From the NCBI RefSeq assembly GCF_014656055.1, contig NZ_BNBR01000005.1, positions 124,001-188,000 of the forward strand: a stretch of DNA of 64,000 nt, given 5' to 3'. This document shows positions 53,659-63,990 of the stretch, one piece after another. The first letter of the stretch is position 1. Every line of letters begins with the position of its first letter. The DNA comes from Streptomyces griseosporeus (GTDB lineage: Bacteria > Actinomycetota > Actinomycetes > Streptomycetales > Streptomycetaceae). Position numbers and translations under genes: made by a program. Below the pieces are notes generated by a model. It was not told where the DNA came from. It worked only from the letters and a program-made list of their open reading frames with translations, and made no database searches.

Positions 53659-54750
53659 ATGACTCAGGGGGCCGGTCAGGGACCCGAGGTGGAGCGGACG
53701 GCGACGCTGCGCGACTTCCGGGTGCCCGCGTACGTCCACGAGACCGGTCCGTACGCCCACAGCTCCCTTCCCGGCGAGCCCGTCAGGCCCGTCGAGGAGC
53801 CGGGGGACCTCCCGGAGGGGTACACCCCCACCCAGCGCGATCTGCCCGTCATCAATCGGGGTGACACGGTCCAGGTGACGGTGGACCCCGCCACCGCCCC
53901 CGCCGCGCCGGCGCCGCAGCCGGCCGCCGGTCCGGGCCCCCTGTTCGTCGTCGGCGATGTGCACGGCTACCTGGACGAGCTGATCGCCGCGCTCCAGGAG
54001 AAGGGGCTCGTCGACGCCTCCGGCCAGTGGTGCGCGGGCACCGCCCGGCTGTGGTTCCTCGGCGACTTCACCGACCGCGGCCCCGACGGCATCGGCGTCA
54101 TCGACCTCGTGATGCGGCTGTCCGCCGAGGCCGCCGCTGCGGGCGGCTACTGCAAGGCCCTCATGGGCAACCACGAGCTGCTGCTGCTGGGCGCCAAGCG
54201 GTTCGGCGACACTCCCGTCAACTCCGGCGCGGGCACCGCCACCTTCCAGGCGGCCTGGCTGCTCAACGGTGGCCAGAAGACCGACATGGACCGCCTCCAG
54301 GACCACCACCTGCAGTGGATGGCCCGCCTGGACGCACTCACCGAGACCGACGGCCATCTGCTCGTCCACTCGGACACCACCGCCTACCTCGACTACGGCA
54401 GCTCGATCGAAGAGGTCAACGACACCGTCCGCGAGACTCTCACCCGCAACGACGCCGACGAGGTCTGGGACCTCTTCCGCAAGTTCACCAAGCGCTTCGC
54501 CTTCCGTGACGAGGGCGGCGCCGACGCCGTGCGCTCGCTGCTCGACACCTACGGCGGCACCCGCATCGTCCACGGCCACAGCCCCATCCCGTACCTGCTC
54601 GGCGAGGTGGGCTCCGAGGACGGCGAGGACGGCACCGGCCCGGTCGTGGAGGGCCCGCACGTCTACGCCGACGGCCTCGCCATCGCCATGGACGGCGGAG
54701 TGACCATGGCCGGAAAGCTGCTGGTCCAGCAACTTCCGCTGGATATCTGA
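53659..54750 (+). CDS. Calcineurin-like metallophosphoesterase
   Basis: A 363-residue protein with an extended N-terminal region (about 1-95) and a metallophosphoesterase domain (about 100-345). The metal-binding motifs are complete: GDVHG, GDFTDRGPDG, GNHE, and the C-terminal His motifs LLVHSD and IVHGHSP. It belongs with bacterial PP1-like or bis-tetraphosphatase-like enzymes; the substrate could be a phosphoprotein or dinucleotide. ATG at 53659 with GGAGGGG upstream. No partner is adjacent. Confidence 0.88.
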   Translation: MTQGAGQGPEVERTATLRDFRVPAYVHETGPYAHSSLPGEPVRPVEEPGDLPEGYTPTQRDLPVINRGDTVQVTVDPATAPAAPAPQPAAGPGPLFVVGDVHGYLDELIAALQEKGLVDASGQWCAGTARLWFLGDFTDRGPDGIGVIDLVMRLSAEAAAAGGYCKALMGNHELLLLGAKRFGDTPVNSGAGTATFQAAWLLNGGQKTDMDRLQDHHLQWMARLDALTETDGHLLVHSDTTAYLDYGSSIEEVNDTVRETLTRNDADEVWDLFRKFTKRFAFRDEGGADAVRSLLDTYGGTRIVHGHSPIPYLLGEVGSEDGEDGTGPVVEGPHVYADGLAIAMDGGVTMAGKLLVQQLPLDI

Positions 54751-54943
54751 GCGTTCACCGGGCGGGCATCTCCCCGCCCGGAGCGATCACCGGCGGTGCA
54801 GGCCCGGGGCGAATTTGTGGAAACCCCCTGTCACGGCACGGCGTGACCGCTCTACCATCGGCTTATCCGTAGCAGGCTCCCCTCCGTTTCTGCCCGACGG
54901 CTCGTTCGTCATGCGAGCCCCAAGCCCTACGGAGCATCGGGGG

Positions 54944-55816
54944 ATGCACATGAACAGCGTTCCGCAGCACCTGCTGAGTGAGGACCGCCAGGAGTACGAG
55001 CGGCTCCTCGACAAGGCGCTGCGCTCCGCACCACACCGCCCGGAATTGGCCGCCGTCGGACAGCGGCTCAACTCCGAACAACTGCGCACCATGGCACTCA
55101 ACGCCACCGCCCTCATCACGGTGGCCGCGGCGACCGAGTACCAGCACTACGTGAAGGTCCGCGAGGAACTGCGCCACCCGGCGCCGGCCGCCCCCTCGTC
55201 CCCTGCCACGTCCGACTCCGCGGAGCCGGGCGCGGGCGGCGCGACCGTCCTCGCCGCCACCGTGGGCGAGGTCGCCGAGACGGCGGGCGCGGGCGCCGTG
55301 GCCGTCGTCGCGGTCCTGGCACCGGTCCTCGCCGGAACCGCCGCGGCGATCTTCCTGCTCGTCGGCTACATCCTGAAGATGCTCGACCCGCAGCCGGCCT
55401 TCGCCCGGACCATGCTCACCGCCGGCTGGGCGTTCGGCGCCCTGACCGCGGCCTCGATCCTCGTCGCCACGGTCGGACTGCTGATCACCGCCCTACGCAA
55501 CCGGCCCCCGCTCGACGCCGGACCCTACGGCGAACTGCACGAGGAGGTGGCCCGGGCCAGGGACGCCTGGCGGGAGGCCCTGCTGGAACGGGGCATCATG
55601 CCGTTCCTGCGGGAGGCCCTGGCCGACCCCGGTACGACGCCCACCGCGCACCGTACGACCCCGTCCGTGCCGAACAACCGCATCCCGCGCCTGGGCTACG
55701 ACCGCCCGGGCTTCACCAGTCCCGACGACGGCCCGGCAGCGGGCCCTCGCCCGAGCTTCACGAGCCCCGACTACAGCGGTCCGGGCTTCGGGGGGCCGGA
55801 GCACCAGCCGGAATAG
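54944..55816 (+). CDS. Membrane protein with two transmembrane helices, unknown function
   Basis: A 290-residue protein. A helical N-terminal part (about 1-70, LSEDRQEYERLLDKALRSA) precedes two membrane segments (about 110-145 and 160-185: VAVVAVLAPVLAGTAAAIF and GWAFGALTAASILVATVGLL), then a helical stretch and a C-terminal tail of repeated PGFTSPD-like units (PGFTSPDDG, PSFTSPDYSG, PGFGGPE). Both termini would be cytoplasmic. I do not recognise the family. Two ATGs (54944, 54950) are possible starts. Confidence 0.75.
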   Translation: MHMNSVPQHLLSEDRQEYERLLDKALRSAPHRPELAAVGQRLNSEQLRTMALNATALITVAAATEYQHYVKVREELRHPAPAAPSSPATSDSAEPGAGGATVLAATVGEVAETAGAGAVAVVAVLAPVLAGTAAAIFLLVGYILKMLDPQPAFARTMLTAGWAFGALTAASILVATVGLLITALRNRPPLDAGPYGELHEEVARARDAWREALLERGIMPFLREALADPGTTPTAHRTTPSVPNNRIPRLGYDRPGFTSPDDGPAAGPRPSFTSPDYSGPGFGGPEHQPE

Positions 55817-55959
55817 CCCCTCGGCTTGCGCCCCCGCTCATGGAGAGCGCAGGCCGGGTGAACCACCGCCCCGCACGCGACTGACCGGGCAGCGAACCGG
55901 CAGCCGCGTGAGCGGCGGGGCAGGGACTACGGCCTGACAGCGGATCAGTTGCCGCTGGG

Positions 55960-57744
<1,785 letters not shown>

Positions 57745-57751
57745 GAGACCT

Positions 57752-57917
57752 ACTCCCTACGCCGGCATTACCCGGTAACAGGTTCGGCGGTCGACGCAGC
57801 GGTTTCCGTCTGCCGACGTTTCGTGGGGAACGTCACTCGTTTCCGGTGATGTTCCACGTGAAACATGGCTGGGACGGAGGTCAGCGCCCTCTCAGCCCGG
57901 TGCTCCGAGCTCCCGCG
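57752..57917 (-). promoter_or_regulatory. TPP riboswitch (THI element) of thiC
   Basis: On the minus strand, the conserved pyrimidine-sensing part GGGCUGAGAGGG and the pyrophosphate-sensing and closing part GAACCUGUUACCGGGUAAU followed by GCCGGCGUAGGGAG are present, ending 7 nt before the thiC ATG. The optional P3 arm between them is unusually long (about 90 nt) and contains a near-parS palindrome. The anti-Shine-Dalgarno arrangement suggests translational control, as usual in actinobacteria. Confidence 0.93.
57851..57864. other. Degenerate parS-like site inside the TPP riboswitch
   Basis: GTTCCACGTGAAAC differs from parS at one base. In RNA it forms a hairpin, AUGUUUCACGUGGAACAU, in the optional arm of the riboswitch. 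Confidence 0.5.
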
Positions 57918-57997
57918 TGTGCAAAGGTGCCTCCACGCTAGCGTCAATTCGGGCGCGGTGAACAGAGGGCCCCCCTCGTTCTTGCGATGATCGGTCG

Positions 57998-59374
57998 GTG
58001 ACCATGCCACACCAGCCCCCGTATCCCCCTGCCGAGCCGACCCACCAGGAAGCGGGCTCGGGCGGCCACAGCCACGGTCACTCCCACAGTCATGGCCCGG
58101 CCGCGCCCGTCTCCCGGCATCTGCGCAAGGTCATCGCGGCCGTGCTCATCCCGTTCGCGGCGGCGGTGCTGATCGGGCTCGCCGTGCTGTGGCCCGGAGG
58201 AGCGCCCGCGCACGAGCGCACCGGTGTCGGCTTCGACCGTCAGACGCAGCAGGCGACGGTCACCCGGGTCGACGAGGTGAGCTGCAGCTCCGTCAACGCC
58301 TCGGGCGCCACCCCGACCGGCGACACCTCCACCGCCGAGGGCTCCTCCGCCCAGCAGCAGGCCAACGGCACCTGCAAGAAGGTGACGATCCGGGTCGACA
58401 CCGGCAAGGACAAGGGCCGTACGTTCACCGAGATCGTGCAGCCGGACCAGACCCGTCAGCTGCACGAGGGCCAGAAGGTCGTGGTCGCCTACGAGCCCTC
58501 CGCGCCGAAGGACCTCCAGTACTCGGTCACCGATGTCGACCGAGGCTTCCCGATGGCGCTGCTGGCCGGCATCTTCGCGCTCGCCGTCGTGGTGGTCGGG
58601 CGGCTCAGGGGCGTGATGGCGCTGGTCGCGCTGGCCATCAGCTTCCTGGTGCTCAACTTCTTCATCCTGCCGGCGATCCTCCAGGGCTCGAACCCGCTGA
58701 TCGTGGCGGTGGTCGGGGCGAGCGCCATCATGCTGATCGCCCTGTACCTGTGCCACGGTCTGTCGGCCCGTACATCCGTGGCCGTGCTCGGCACTCTTGT
58801 CTCGCTGCTGCTGATCGGTGTCCTGGGTTCGCTGTTCATCGGCTGGGCGGCCCTCACCGGCAACACCGACGACAACACCGGCCTGATCCACGGCCTGTAC
58901 CCGTCGATCGACATGAGCGGTCTGCTGCTCGCCGGCGTCATCATCGGCTCGCTCGGCGTGCTGGACGATGTGACGGTCACCCAGACCTCCGCGGTATGGG
59001 AGCTGCACGAGGCGAATCCGTCGATGGGCTGGCGGGGGCTGTACCGGGCGGGCATCCGGATCGGGCGCGACCACATCGCGTCCGTGGTCAACACGCTGGT
59101 CCTGGCCTACGCGGGCGCGGCGCTGCCGCTGCTGCTGCTCTTCTCGATCGCGCAGAGCAGCGTGGGGACCGTCGCCAACAGTGAGCTGGTCGCGGAGGAG
59201 ATCGTCCGCACCCTGATCGGCTCGATCGGTCTGGTCGCCTCTGTGCCCGTCACGACGGCGCTGGCGGCTCTGGTGGTGTCGGCCGACCGTCCGGGTCCGG
59301 ACACCCCGGGCACGGCAGCGGCCACCGGCCCGGCGCCCGCGCGTGGTGGCCGGGGGCGTCGGCGCAAGCGCTGA
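57998..59374 (+). CDS. YibE/F-family membrane protein
   Basis: A 458-residue membrane protein. A His-rich cytoplasmic start (GGHSHGHSHSHGP) precedes the first helix (about 45-65); a soluble domain of about 130 residues follows, then seven or so helices (about 190-440) of the YibE/F domain, including DVTVTQTSAVWELHEANP. YibE/F proteins are thought to be transporters or efflux regulators, sometimes coupled to metal resistance; the His-rich tail is consistent with metal binding. The GTG at 57998 and the ATG at 58004 are both possible starts. Confidence 0.88.
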   Translation: MTMPHQPPYPPAEPTHQEAGSGGHSHGHSHSHGPAAPVSRHLRKVIAAVLIPFAAAVLIGLAVLWPGGAPAHERTGVGFDRQTQQATVTRVDEVSCSSVNASGATPTGDTSTAEGSSAQQQANGTCKKVTIRVDTGKDKGRTFTEIVQPDQTRQLHEGQKVVVAYEPSAPKDLQYSVTDVDRGFPMALLAGIFALAVVVVGRLRGVMALVALAISFLVLNFFILPAILQGSNPLIVAVVGASAIMLIALYLCHGLSARTSVAVLGTLVSLLLIGVLGSLFIGWAALTGNTDDNTGLIHGLYPSIDMSGLLLAGVIIGSLGVLDDVTVTQTSAVWELHEANPSMGWRGLYRAGIRIGRDHIASVVNTLVLAYAGAALPLLLLFSIAQSSVGTVANSELVAEEIVRTLIGSIGLVASVPVTTALAALVVSADRPGPDTPGTAAATGPAPARGGRGRRRKR

Positions 59375-59496
59375 CCAGACGCCGGACCGCCGCCACCGGC
59401 TTCACGTCTCCACCTCTGGCGCGCCCGGGGAAAGAAGCGTTCCTGCTTCCTCGCACCTGCGAGGAAGCGTTACGCCAGCCGTCCTGCCGTAACGCT

Positions 59497-59904
59497 TCAG
59501 CCCGCGCTCTGCTCCTCCGCCAGGATGCGGTCCAGCGCCTCGTCGAGGTGGGCGTCGAAGTCGGCGAGGGCGCCCTCCTGCCCGAGCGGCACCAGCTTGT
59601 CGGTGCGGTCGAGGAAGGCCACCAGCGGGGCCGACGAGGAGCGGAAGAGGGCCTGGTCGCTGCCGACCTGAAGCCGGATCAGCACCTCGCTCAGGGCGTC
59701 GGGCTCCACGGGTGACACCCGCACATCGCCCTCGCCGCAGGGCCGCCCCAACCCGTCGATCAGCAACTCGCGCCCGAACGCCCAGGTCACCGGGGCGTCA
59801 CCGGGCAGGTGGAAGGTCAGCCGCACGGCGTAGGGATCACAGATCTCGTAGCGCAACTCCACCGGGATACGGAAGGAGAGCTCCTCGGAGACGAGGAAGC
59901 TCAT
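59497..59904 (-). CDS. ssgA: SsgA, sporulation-specific cell division activator
   Basis: A 135-residue SsgA-like protein (SALP). VSEELSFRIPVELRYEICDP and VTWAFGRELLIDGLGRPCG are family signatures, and the extreme similarity of the C-terminal FLDRTDKLVPLGQE block plus the adjacent regulator gene identify SsgA itself. It stimulates septum formation and helps position SsgB and FtsZ during sporulation. The ATG at 59904 follows GAGGTC; an ATG one codon upstream and one at 59943 are alternatives. It is transcribed after ssgR, from its own promoter in S. coelicolor. Confidence 0.92.
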   Translation of the reverse strand: MSFLVSEELSFRIPVELRYEICDPYAVRLTFHLPGDAPVTWAFGRELLIDGLGRPCGEGDVRVSPVEPDALSEVLIRLQVGSDQALFRSSSAPLVAFLDRTDKLVPLGQEGALADFDAHLDEALDRILAEEQSAG

Positions 59905-60039
59905 CATGACCTCTGCCTGGACTGCCTGTGCGGACTCGCGCATCGCTACCCCGTCATTTGCCGTCGACTGGCGGGAAGAACCCCTTGACACTACGGGAAT
60001 CTTGCTGAAAGTACACGAGAGATCACAAGGAGTGAGTTT

Positions 60040-60903
60040 TCAGATACTGATAGAGATCGCGATCGTGCCGAGCAGCCGTCCCACTTCGTCCTGCAACGCG
60101 CGGGCGGCGGGCAGCAGTCGGTCGGCCTGGTCGTAGGGCAGGGAGATCGCCATCGTCGCCGCCGTGGTGCCCACGGTGAGGGGGATGGCCGCGCACGCGG
60201 TCCCCACGGCGTACTCCTGCCGTTCGATCACCGGCTCCATCCGCCGCATCCGCGCCAGACGCCGCAGGAACGTGCCGTTGTCGGACACGGTGTACGGGGT
60301 GATGGCCTGGACGGGATACCGGTCGAGGTGGTCACGGCGCGCGTCCTCGTCCAACTGGGAGAGCAGGCACTGGCCGATGGCGTGCGCGTGGCCGGTCTCC
60401 CGGAAGTCTGCCCACTCCTCGACCGCCGGGTTGCCCGGCGTGTCCGAGACGCACATGACCTCGATCTCGCCCTCCCGGTACTGGGCGTAGTAGACGGGGA
60501 CACCGATGGAATCCCGCCAGTGCGCGAGTGCCTCGACCAGCGTGCTGCGACGTTTCTGCGCCGCCGCGTCGCTGCTCAGCCGCTCGGCCGCGTCACCGAG
60601 GAAGAACAGGCCTTTCTCCCGGCGCAGATAGCCCTCGTGGACGAGGGTGCGCAGCAGGTGGTAGGCCGTGGGCAGGGCCAGTCCGGTGGTCCGGGCCAGG
60701 TGTTTGGCGGTGGCGCCGTGCTCGTGCGCGGCGACGGTCTCCAGCAGGCGCATCGCCCGCTGGACCGAGCTGATCAGGGTCGTCGCGGCGGGCTGCTGCC
60801 CGGCGGGGTCCGAGGAGGCGCTCCGCTGCTGTGGGGGTGCGGAGCCGAACGGCTGCGCGGGGGGTGCGTGCCGTTCCGCGGGGGCGGTGTCGACCGTGGC
60901 CAA
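60040..60903 (-). CDS. ssgR: SsgR, IclR-type activator of ssgA
   Basis: A 287-residue IclR-family regulator with a disordered N terminus, a winged helix (about 43-105, ATAKHLARTTGLALPTAYHL) and a C-terminal effector-binding domain (about 115-285). In S. coelicolor SsgR activates ssgA and is needed for sporulation. It lies directly upstream of ssgA, 135 bp apart, on the same strand. The ligand is unknown. Confidence 0.92.
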   Translation of the reverse strand: MATVDTAPAERHAPPAQPFGSAPPQQRSASSDPAGQQPAATTLISSVQRAMRLLETVAAHEHGATAKHLARTTGLALPTAYHLLRTLVHEGYLRREKGLFFLGDAAERLSSDAAAQKRRSTLVEALAHWRDSIGVPVYYAQYREGEIEVMCVSDTPGNPAVEEWADFRETGHAHAIGQCLLSQLDEDARRDHLDRYPVQAITPYTVSDNGTFLRRLARMRRMEPVIERQEYAVGTACAAIPLTVGTTAATMAISLPYDQADRLLPAARALQDEVGRLLGTIAISISI

Positions 60904-61124
60904 GGGTCACTCCCGGTGCGAGGGGGGAGCCCGTGCGGGGAACACGGGTGCGGGGGTGTACGCCGCGCGGGGCGTCCTCCCCGCGTCGGGTTCCGGACTT
61001 TAACCGTCCCCCGCCGCTTCCAGCCCGCCTGTCCGGAAAACTTCCCCCGGCCGAGGGACCCAGTGCTCGCTGTCGCTGATCAGCGGTCAGCGAGCGCACC
61101 CACGCGAGCCCCTGCGAGCGAACC

Positions 61125-61337
61125 TCACCAGTCGCTGCGTGACGCGGAGTTCGAGGTGAACTTCCGCACGATGTAGATCAGTCCGCCGACCAGGGCGACG
61201 AAGACCAGCGCCTTGAACAGCAGGCCGATCACGAAGCCCACGACGGTCGCGATCACGCCCCCGAACACGACCAGAGCGATGACCGGCACCGCGATCCACT
61301 TCACCCACCACGGCAGTCCCGCGAAAATCTCCCGCAT
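61125..61337 (-). CDS. DUF5326 small membrane protein
   Basis: A 70-residue protein made of a short amphipathic start (MREIFAGLPWWVKW), two closely spaced membrane helices (about 13-35 and 39-58) and a short basic tail. This matches the DUF5326 family of actinobacteria. Function unknown. It is read leftward and lies 170 bp from the cupin gene stop. Confidence 0.8.
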   Translation of the reverse strand: MREIFAGLPWWVKWIAVPVIALVVFGGVIATVVGFVIGLLFKALVFVALVGGLIYIVRKFTSNSASRSDW

Positions 61338-61507
61338 CGCCCTCGCCCAACCTCTCCGCCCGTGCTGTGCCGGGCCACCGAACCCGGCACCGGCCGGGCA
61401 TCGTTCATGTCCTGCCTCCGATGCTAGGGCGGGGGCAGGGGCCGGCGGGGGCCTCGCATCCCTTGTCTCCCCCTGACCGAACCCCTAGGGAACCCCGAGA
61501 CCCCGGG

Positions 61508-61825
61508 TCAGCTCTCGGGCGGAGAGAACACCACGAGGACCCTGAGGTCCTCGCTGATGTGGTGGAACTTGTGGGCGACGCCGGCGGGCACGTAGACCAC
61601 GCTGCCGCGCGCCACCTCGGTCGTCTCCAGTCCGACGGTGAGCGAGGCCCGGCCGCTGACGACGACGTACACCTCGTCCTGCTGGTGCGGCTTCTGCGGG
61701 TCGTGGTCGCCGGCGTCGAGCGCGTACAAGCCGACCGACATGTTCCGTTCCCGCAGGAACTGCAGATAAGCACCGTCGTTGGCGGCGCGCTCCGCCTCCA
61801 GTTCGTCCAGCCGGAATGCCTTCAT
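61508..61825 (-). CDS. Cupin-domain protein
   Basis: A 105-residue single-domain cupin. The metal-binding residues appear in HDPQKPHQQDEVYVVVSG and PAGVAHKFHHIS, with two His and a Glu in the first motif and His in the second. Such proteins can be dioxygenases or simply sugar- or metal-binding. The ATG at 61825 gives MKAFRLDELEAER, the usual start; a longer frame begins at 61855. It is divergent from the membrane protein gene at 61885. Confidence 0.85.
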   Translation of the reverse strand: MKAFRLDELEAERAANDGAYLQFLRERNMSVGLYALDAGDHDPQKPHQQDEVYVVVSGRASLTVGLETTEVARGSVVYVPAGVAHKFHHISEDLRVLVVFSPPES

Positions 61826-61884
61826 TCCTGTTTGCCGCCCTCGCTCACTGCTCATGGCCGATTTCGTCTGCCACGATCAGACAC

Positions 61885-62262
61885 ATGAAGAATTTCGTAG
61901 TCAAGACGATCGCCAACGCGGGTGCTCTGGCGGTCGCCGTATGGCTGCTCGACAAGATCACCCTGACCGGGGACAGCACCGGCAAGAAGGTCGGCACGCT
62001 GATTCTCGTCGCCCTCGTCTTCGGCCTGGTCAACTCCGTGGTCAAGCCGATCGTGAAGGTGCTCACCTTCCCCCTGTTCATCCTCACGCTGGGCCTGTTC
62101 ACCCTCGTCGTGAACGCGCTCATGCTGCTGCTGACCTCGTGGGTGTGCGACAAGGCCGACCTGAGCTTCCACGTGGACGGCTTCTGGACCGCCGTACTCG
62201 GCGGCCTGATCATCTCGATCGTCTCCTGGGCCCTCAACGTCGTCCTGCCCGACGGAGACTGA
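61885..62262 (+). CDS. Four-helix membrane protein (phage-holin superfamily IV-like)
   Basis: A 125-residue membrane protein with four helices (about 5-25, 38-58, 63-85 and 98-122). It belongs to the actinobacterial family often named mycobacterial four-TMS phage holin. In chromosomes it is a housekeeping gene, and nothing around it is phage-derived; the name reflects distant similarity. It lies 5 bp upstream of ptpA, so the two are likely co-transcribed. Confidence 0.85.
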   Translation: MKNFVVKTIANAGALAVAVWLLDKITLTGDSTGKKVGTLILVALVFGLVNSVVKPIVKVLTFPLFILTLGLFTLVVNALMLLLTSWVCDKADLSFHVDGFWTAVLGGLIISIVSWALNVVLPDGD

Positions 62263-62267
62263 ACCTC

Positions 62268-62759
62268 ATGACCTACCGCGTCTGCTTCGTCTGCACCGGC
62301 AACATCTGCCGCTCCCCGATGGCCGAGTCCGTCTTCCACGCGCGCGTGGTGGAGGCCGGACTCGGCGGCCTGGTCGAGGTCGACAGCGCCGGAACCGGCG
62401 GCTGGCACGAGGGCGAGGGCGCCGACCCGCGCACCGTCTCCGTCCTGGAGGAGGCCGGTTACGCCATCGACCACACCGCCCGCCAGTTCCGGCCGTCCTG
62501 GTTCTCCCGCCTCGACCTGGTGATCGCGCTGGACTCGGGCCACCTCAAGGCGCTGCGCCGGCTGGCCCCCACCGAGGAGGACGCGGCGAAGGTGCGTCTG
62601 CTGCGCTCCTACGACCCGGTGGCCGGGGCCGACCTCGACGTGCCCGACCCCTACTACGGGGGCGTGGACGGCTTCGAGGAGTGCCTTGAGATGGTGGAGG
62701 CGGCGAGCGCAGGTCTGCTCGCCGCGGTACGCGAGCACGTGGAAGGACGAGCGGCATGA
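62268..62759 (+). CDS. ptpA: Low-molecular-weight protein tyrosine phosphatase
   Basis: A 163-residue phosphatase. The active-site loop VCTGNICRSPMAE has the nucleophilic Cys and Arg (CX5R), and the general-acid Asp lies in VPDPYYGG. PtpA of S. coelicolor dephosphorylates tyrosine residues and its overexpression stimulates antibiotic production. Its stop overlaps the start of the next gene by 4 nt. Confidence 0.94.
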   Translation: MTYRVCFVCTGNICRSPMAESVFHARVVEAGLGGLVEVDSAGTGGWHEGEGADPRTVSVLEEAGYAIDHTARQFRPSWFSRLDLVIALDSGHLKALRRLAPTEEDAAKVRLLRSYDPVAGADLDVPDPYYGGVDGFEECLEMVEAASAGLLAAVREHVEGRAA

Positions 62760-63910
62760 GCGACACGACGCCGGGCGACGGCAGCAGCGGTACGGGAGAG
62801 GGCACGCGCGCGGTACGGGCCGGGCTGCCCGAACCGGTCAAGCACGAGCCCACTCTCCCGGGCCCGGTCTTCGCCGCGCACTTCCACCTCCCGGGCGACC
62901 CCACCGGCCCCTACACCTACGGCCGGGACGAGAACCCGACCTGGACGCTGCTGGAGCAGGCGATCGGCGATCTGGAGGCCCCCGGGGCGGACGGCGTCGA
63001 GACGCTGGTCTTCGCCTCCGGCATGGCCGCCATCTCCTCGGTGATCTTCTCCCAGCTGCACGCCGGTGACGCGGTCGTCCTGCCCAGCGACGGCTACCAG
63101 GTGCTGCCCCTGGTCCGCGCCCAGCTGGAGGCGTACGGCATCGAGGTGCGCACCGCGCCGACCGGCGGCGACGCCCAGCTGGAGGTCCTGGACGGCGCGA
63201 AGCTGCTGTGGATCGAGTCCCCGTCCAACCCGGGGCTGGACGTCTGCGACATCCGGCGCATGGTCGAGGCGGCCCACGCGCGGGGCGCGCTCGTCGCCGT
63301 CGACAACACGCTCGCCACCCCGCTCGGGCAGCGGCCGCTGGAGCTGGGCGCCGACTTCTCCGTGGCCAGCGGCACCAAGCAGCTCACCGGGCACGGGGAC
63401 ATCCTGCTGGGGTACGTCACCGGCCGCGCGGGCGAGGCCATGACGGCCGTACGCCGCTGGCGCAAGATCATCGGGGCGATCCCGGGTCCCATGGAGGCCT
63501 GGCTCGCACACCGGTCCATCGCCACGCTCGCGCTGCGCGTCGACCGGCAGGACGCCACGGCGCTGAAGGTGGCGGAGGCGCTGCGGAGCCACCCGGACGT
63601 CACCGGGCTGCGCTACCCCGGGCTGCCCGACGACCCCTCCCACAAGATCGCCTCGCAGCAGATGCAGCGCTTCGGCTGTGTCGTCTCCTTCGTGCTGCCC
63701 TCACGGGAACGCGCCGACGCCTTCCTCGACGCGCTGCGGCTGGTCGACGACGCCACGAGCTTCGGCGGGGTGCGTTCCACCGCCGAACGGCGCGGACGCT
63801 GGGGCGGTGACGCCGTGCCGGAAGGCTTCATCCGGCTGTCGGTCGGTGCGGAGGACCCCGAGGATCTGGTGGCCGACGTGCTGCGCGCGCTCGAGGAGTC
63901 CGCGCTCTGA
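62756..63910 (+). CDS. Cystathionine gamma-lyase/synthase-like PLP enzyme
   Basis: A 384-residue member of the Cys/Met metabolism PLP family. YTYGRDENPTW, FASGMAAISSV, IESPSNPGLDV and the PLP lysine in VASGTKQLTGHGD are diagnostic. It would cleave cystathionine to cysteine, alpha-ketobutyrate and ammonia, or catalyse a gamma-replacement; a gamma-lyase is the usual assignment in streptomycetes. It overlaps ptpA by 4 nt (ATGA), so is translationally coupled to it, and ends at a strong terminator. Confidence 0.92.
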   Translation: MSDTTPGDGSSGTGEGTRAVRAGLPEPVKHEPTLPGPVFAAHFHLPGDPTGPYTYGRDENPTWTLLEQAIGDLEAPGADGVETLVFASGMAAISSVIFSQLHAGDAVVLPSDGYQVLPLVRAQLEAYGIEVRTAPTGGDAQLEVLDGAKLLWIESPSNPGLDVCDIRRMVEAAHARGALVAVDNTLATPLGQRPLELGADFSVASGTKQLTGHGDILLGYVTGRAGEAMTAVRRWRKIIGAIPGPMEAWLAHRSIATLALRVDRQDATALKVAEALRSHPDVTGLRYPGLPDDPSHKIASQQMQRFGCVVSFVLPSRERADAFLDALRLVDDATSFGGVRSTAERRGRWGGDAVPEGFIRLSVGAEDPEDLVADVLRALEESAL

Positions 63911-63951
63911 CGGCCTCCCGGACGCCTCGCAGGGGTCCGGCTACGCACATC

Positions 63952-63990
63952 GGACGGTCCGAGCCTCCCCCCTCGTGGCTCGGACCGTCC
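63952..63990 (+). terminator. Strong hairpin terminator
   Basis: A perfect 14-bp stem (63952-63965 with 63977-63990) with an 11-nt loop containing CCCCCC, 42 bp after the cystathionine gamma-lyase stop. It ends the 61885-63910 operon. Confidence 0.8.

Noticed and set aside
61885..62262. Phage holin or prophage remnant
   Set aside because: The holin-like name reflects a distant superfamily; no endolysin, integrase, att site or other phage gene is near and it is linked to ptpA.
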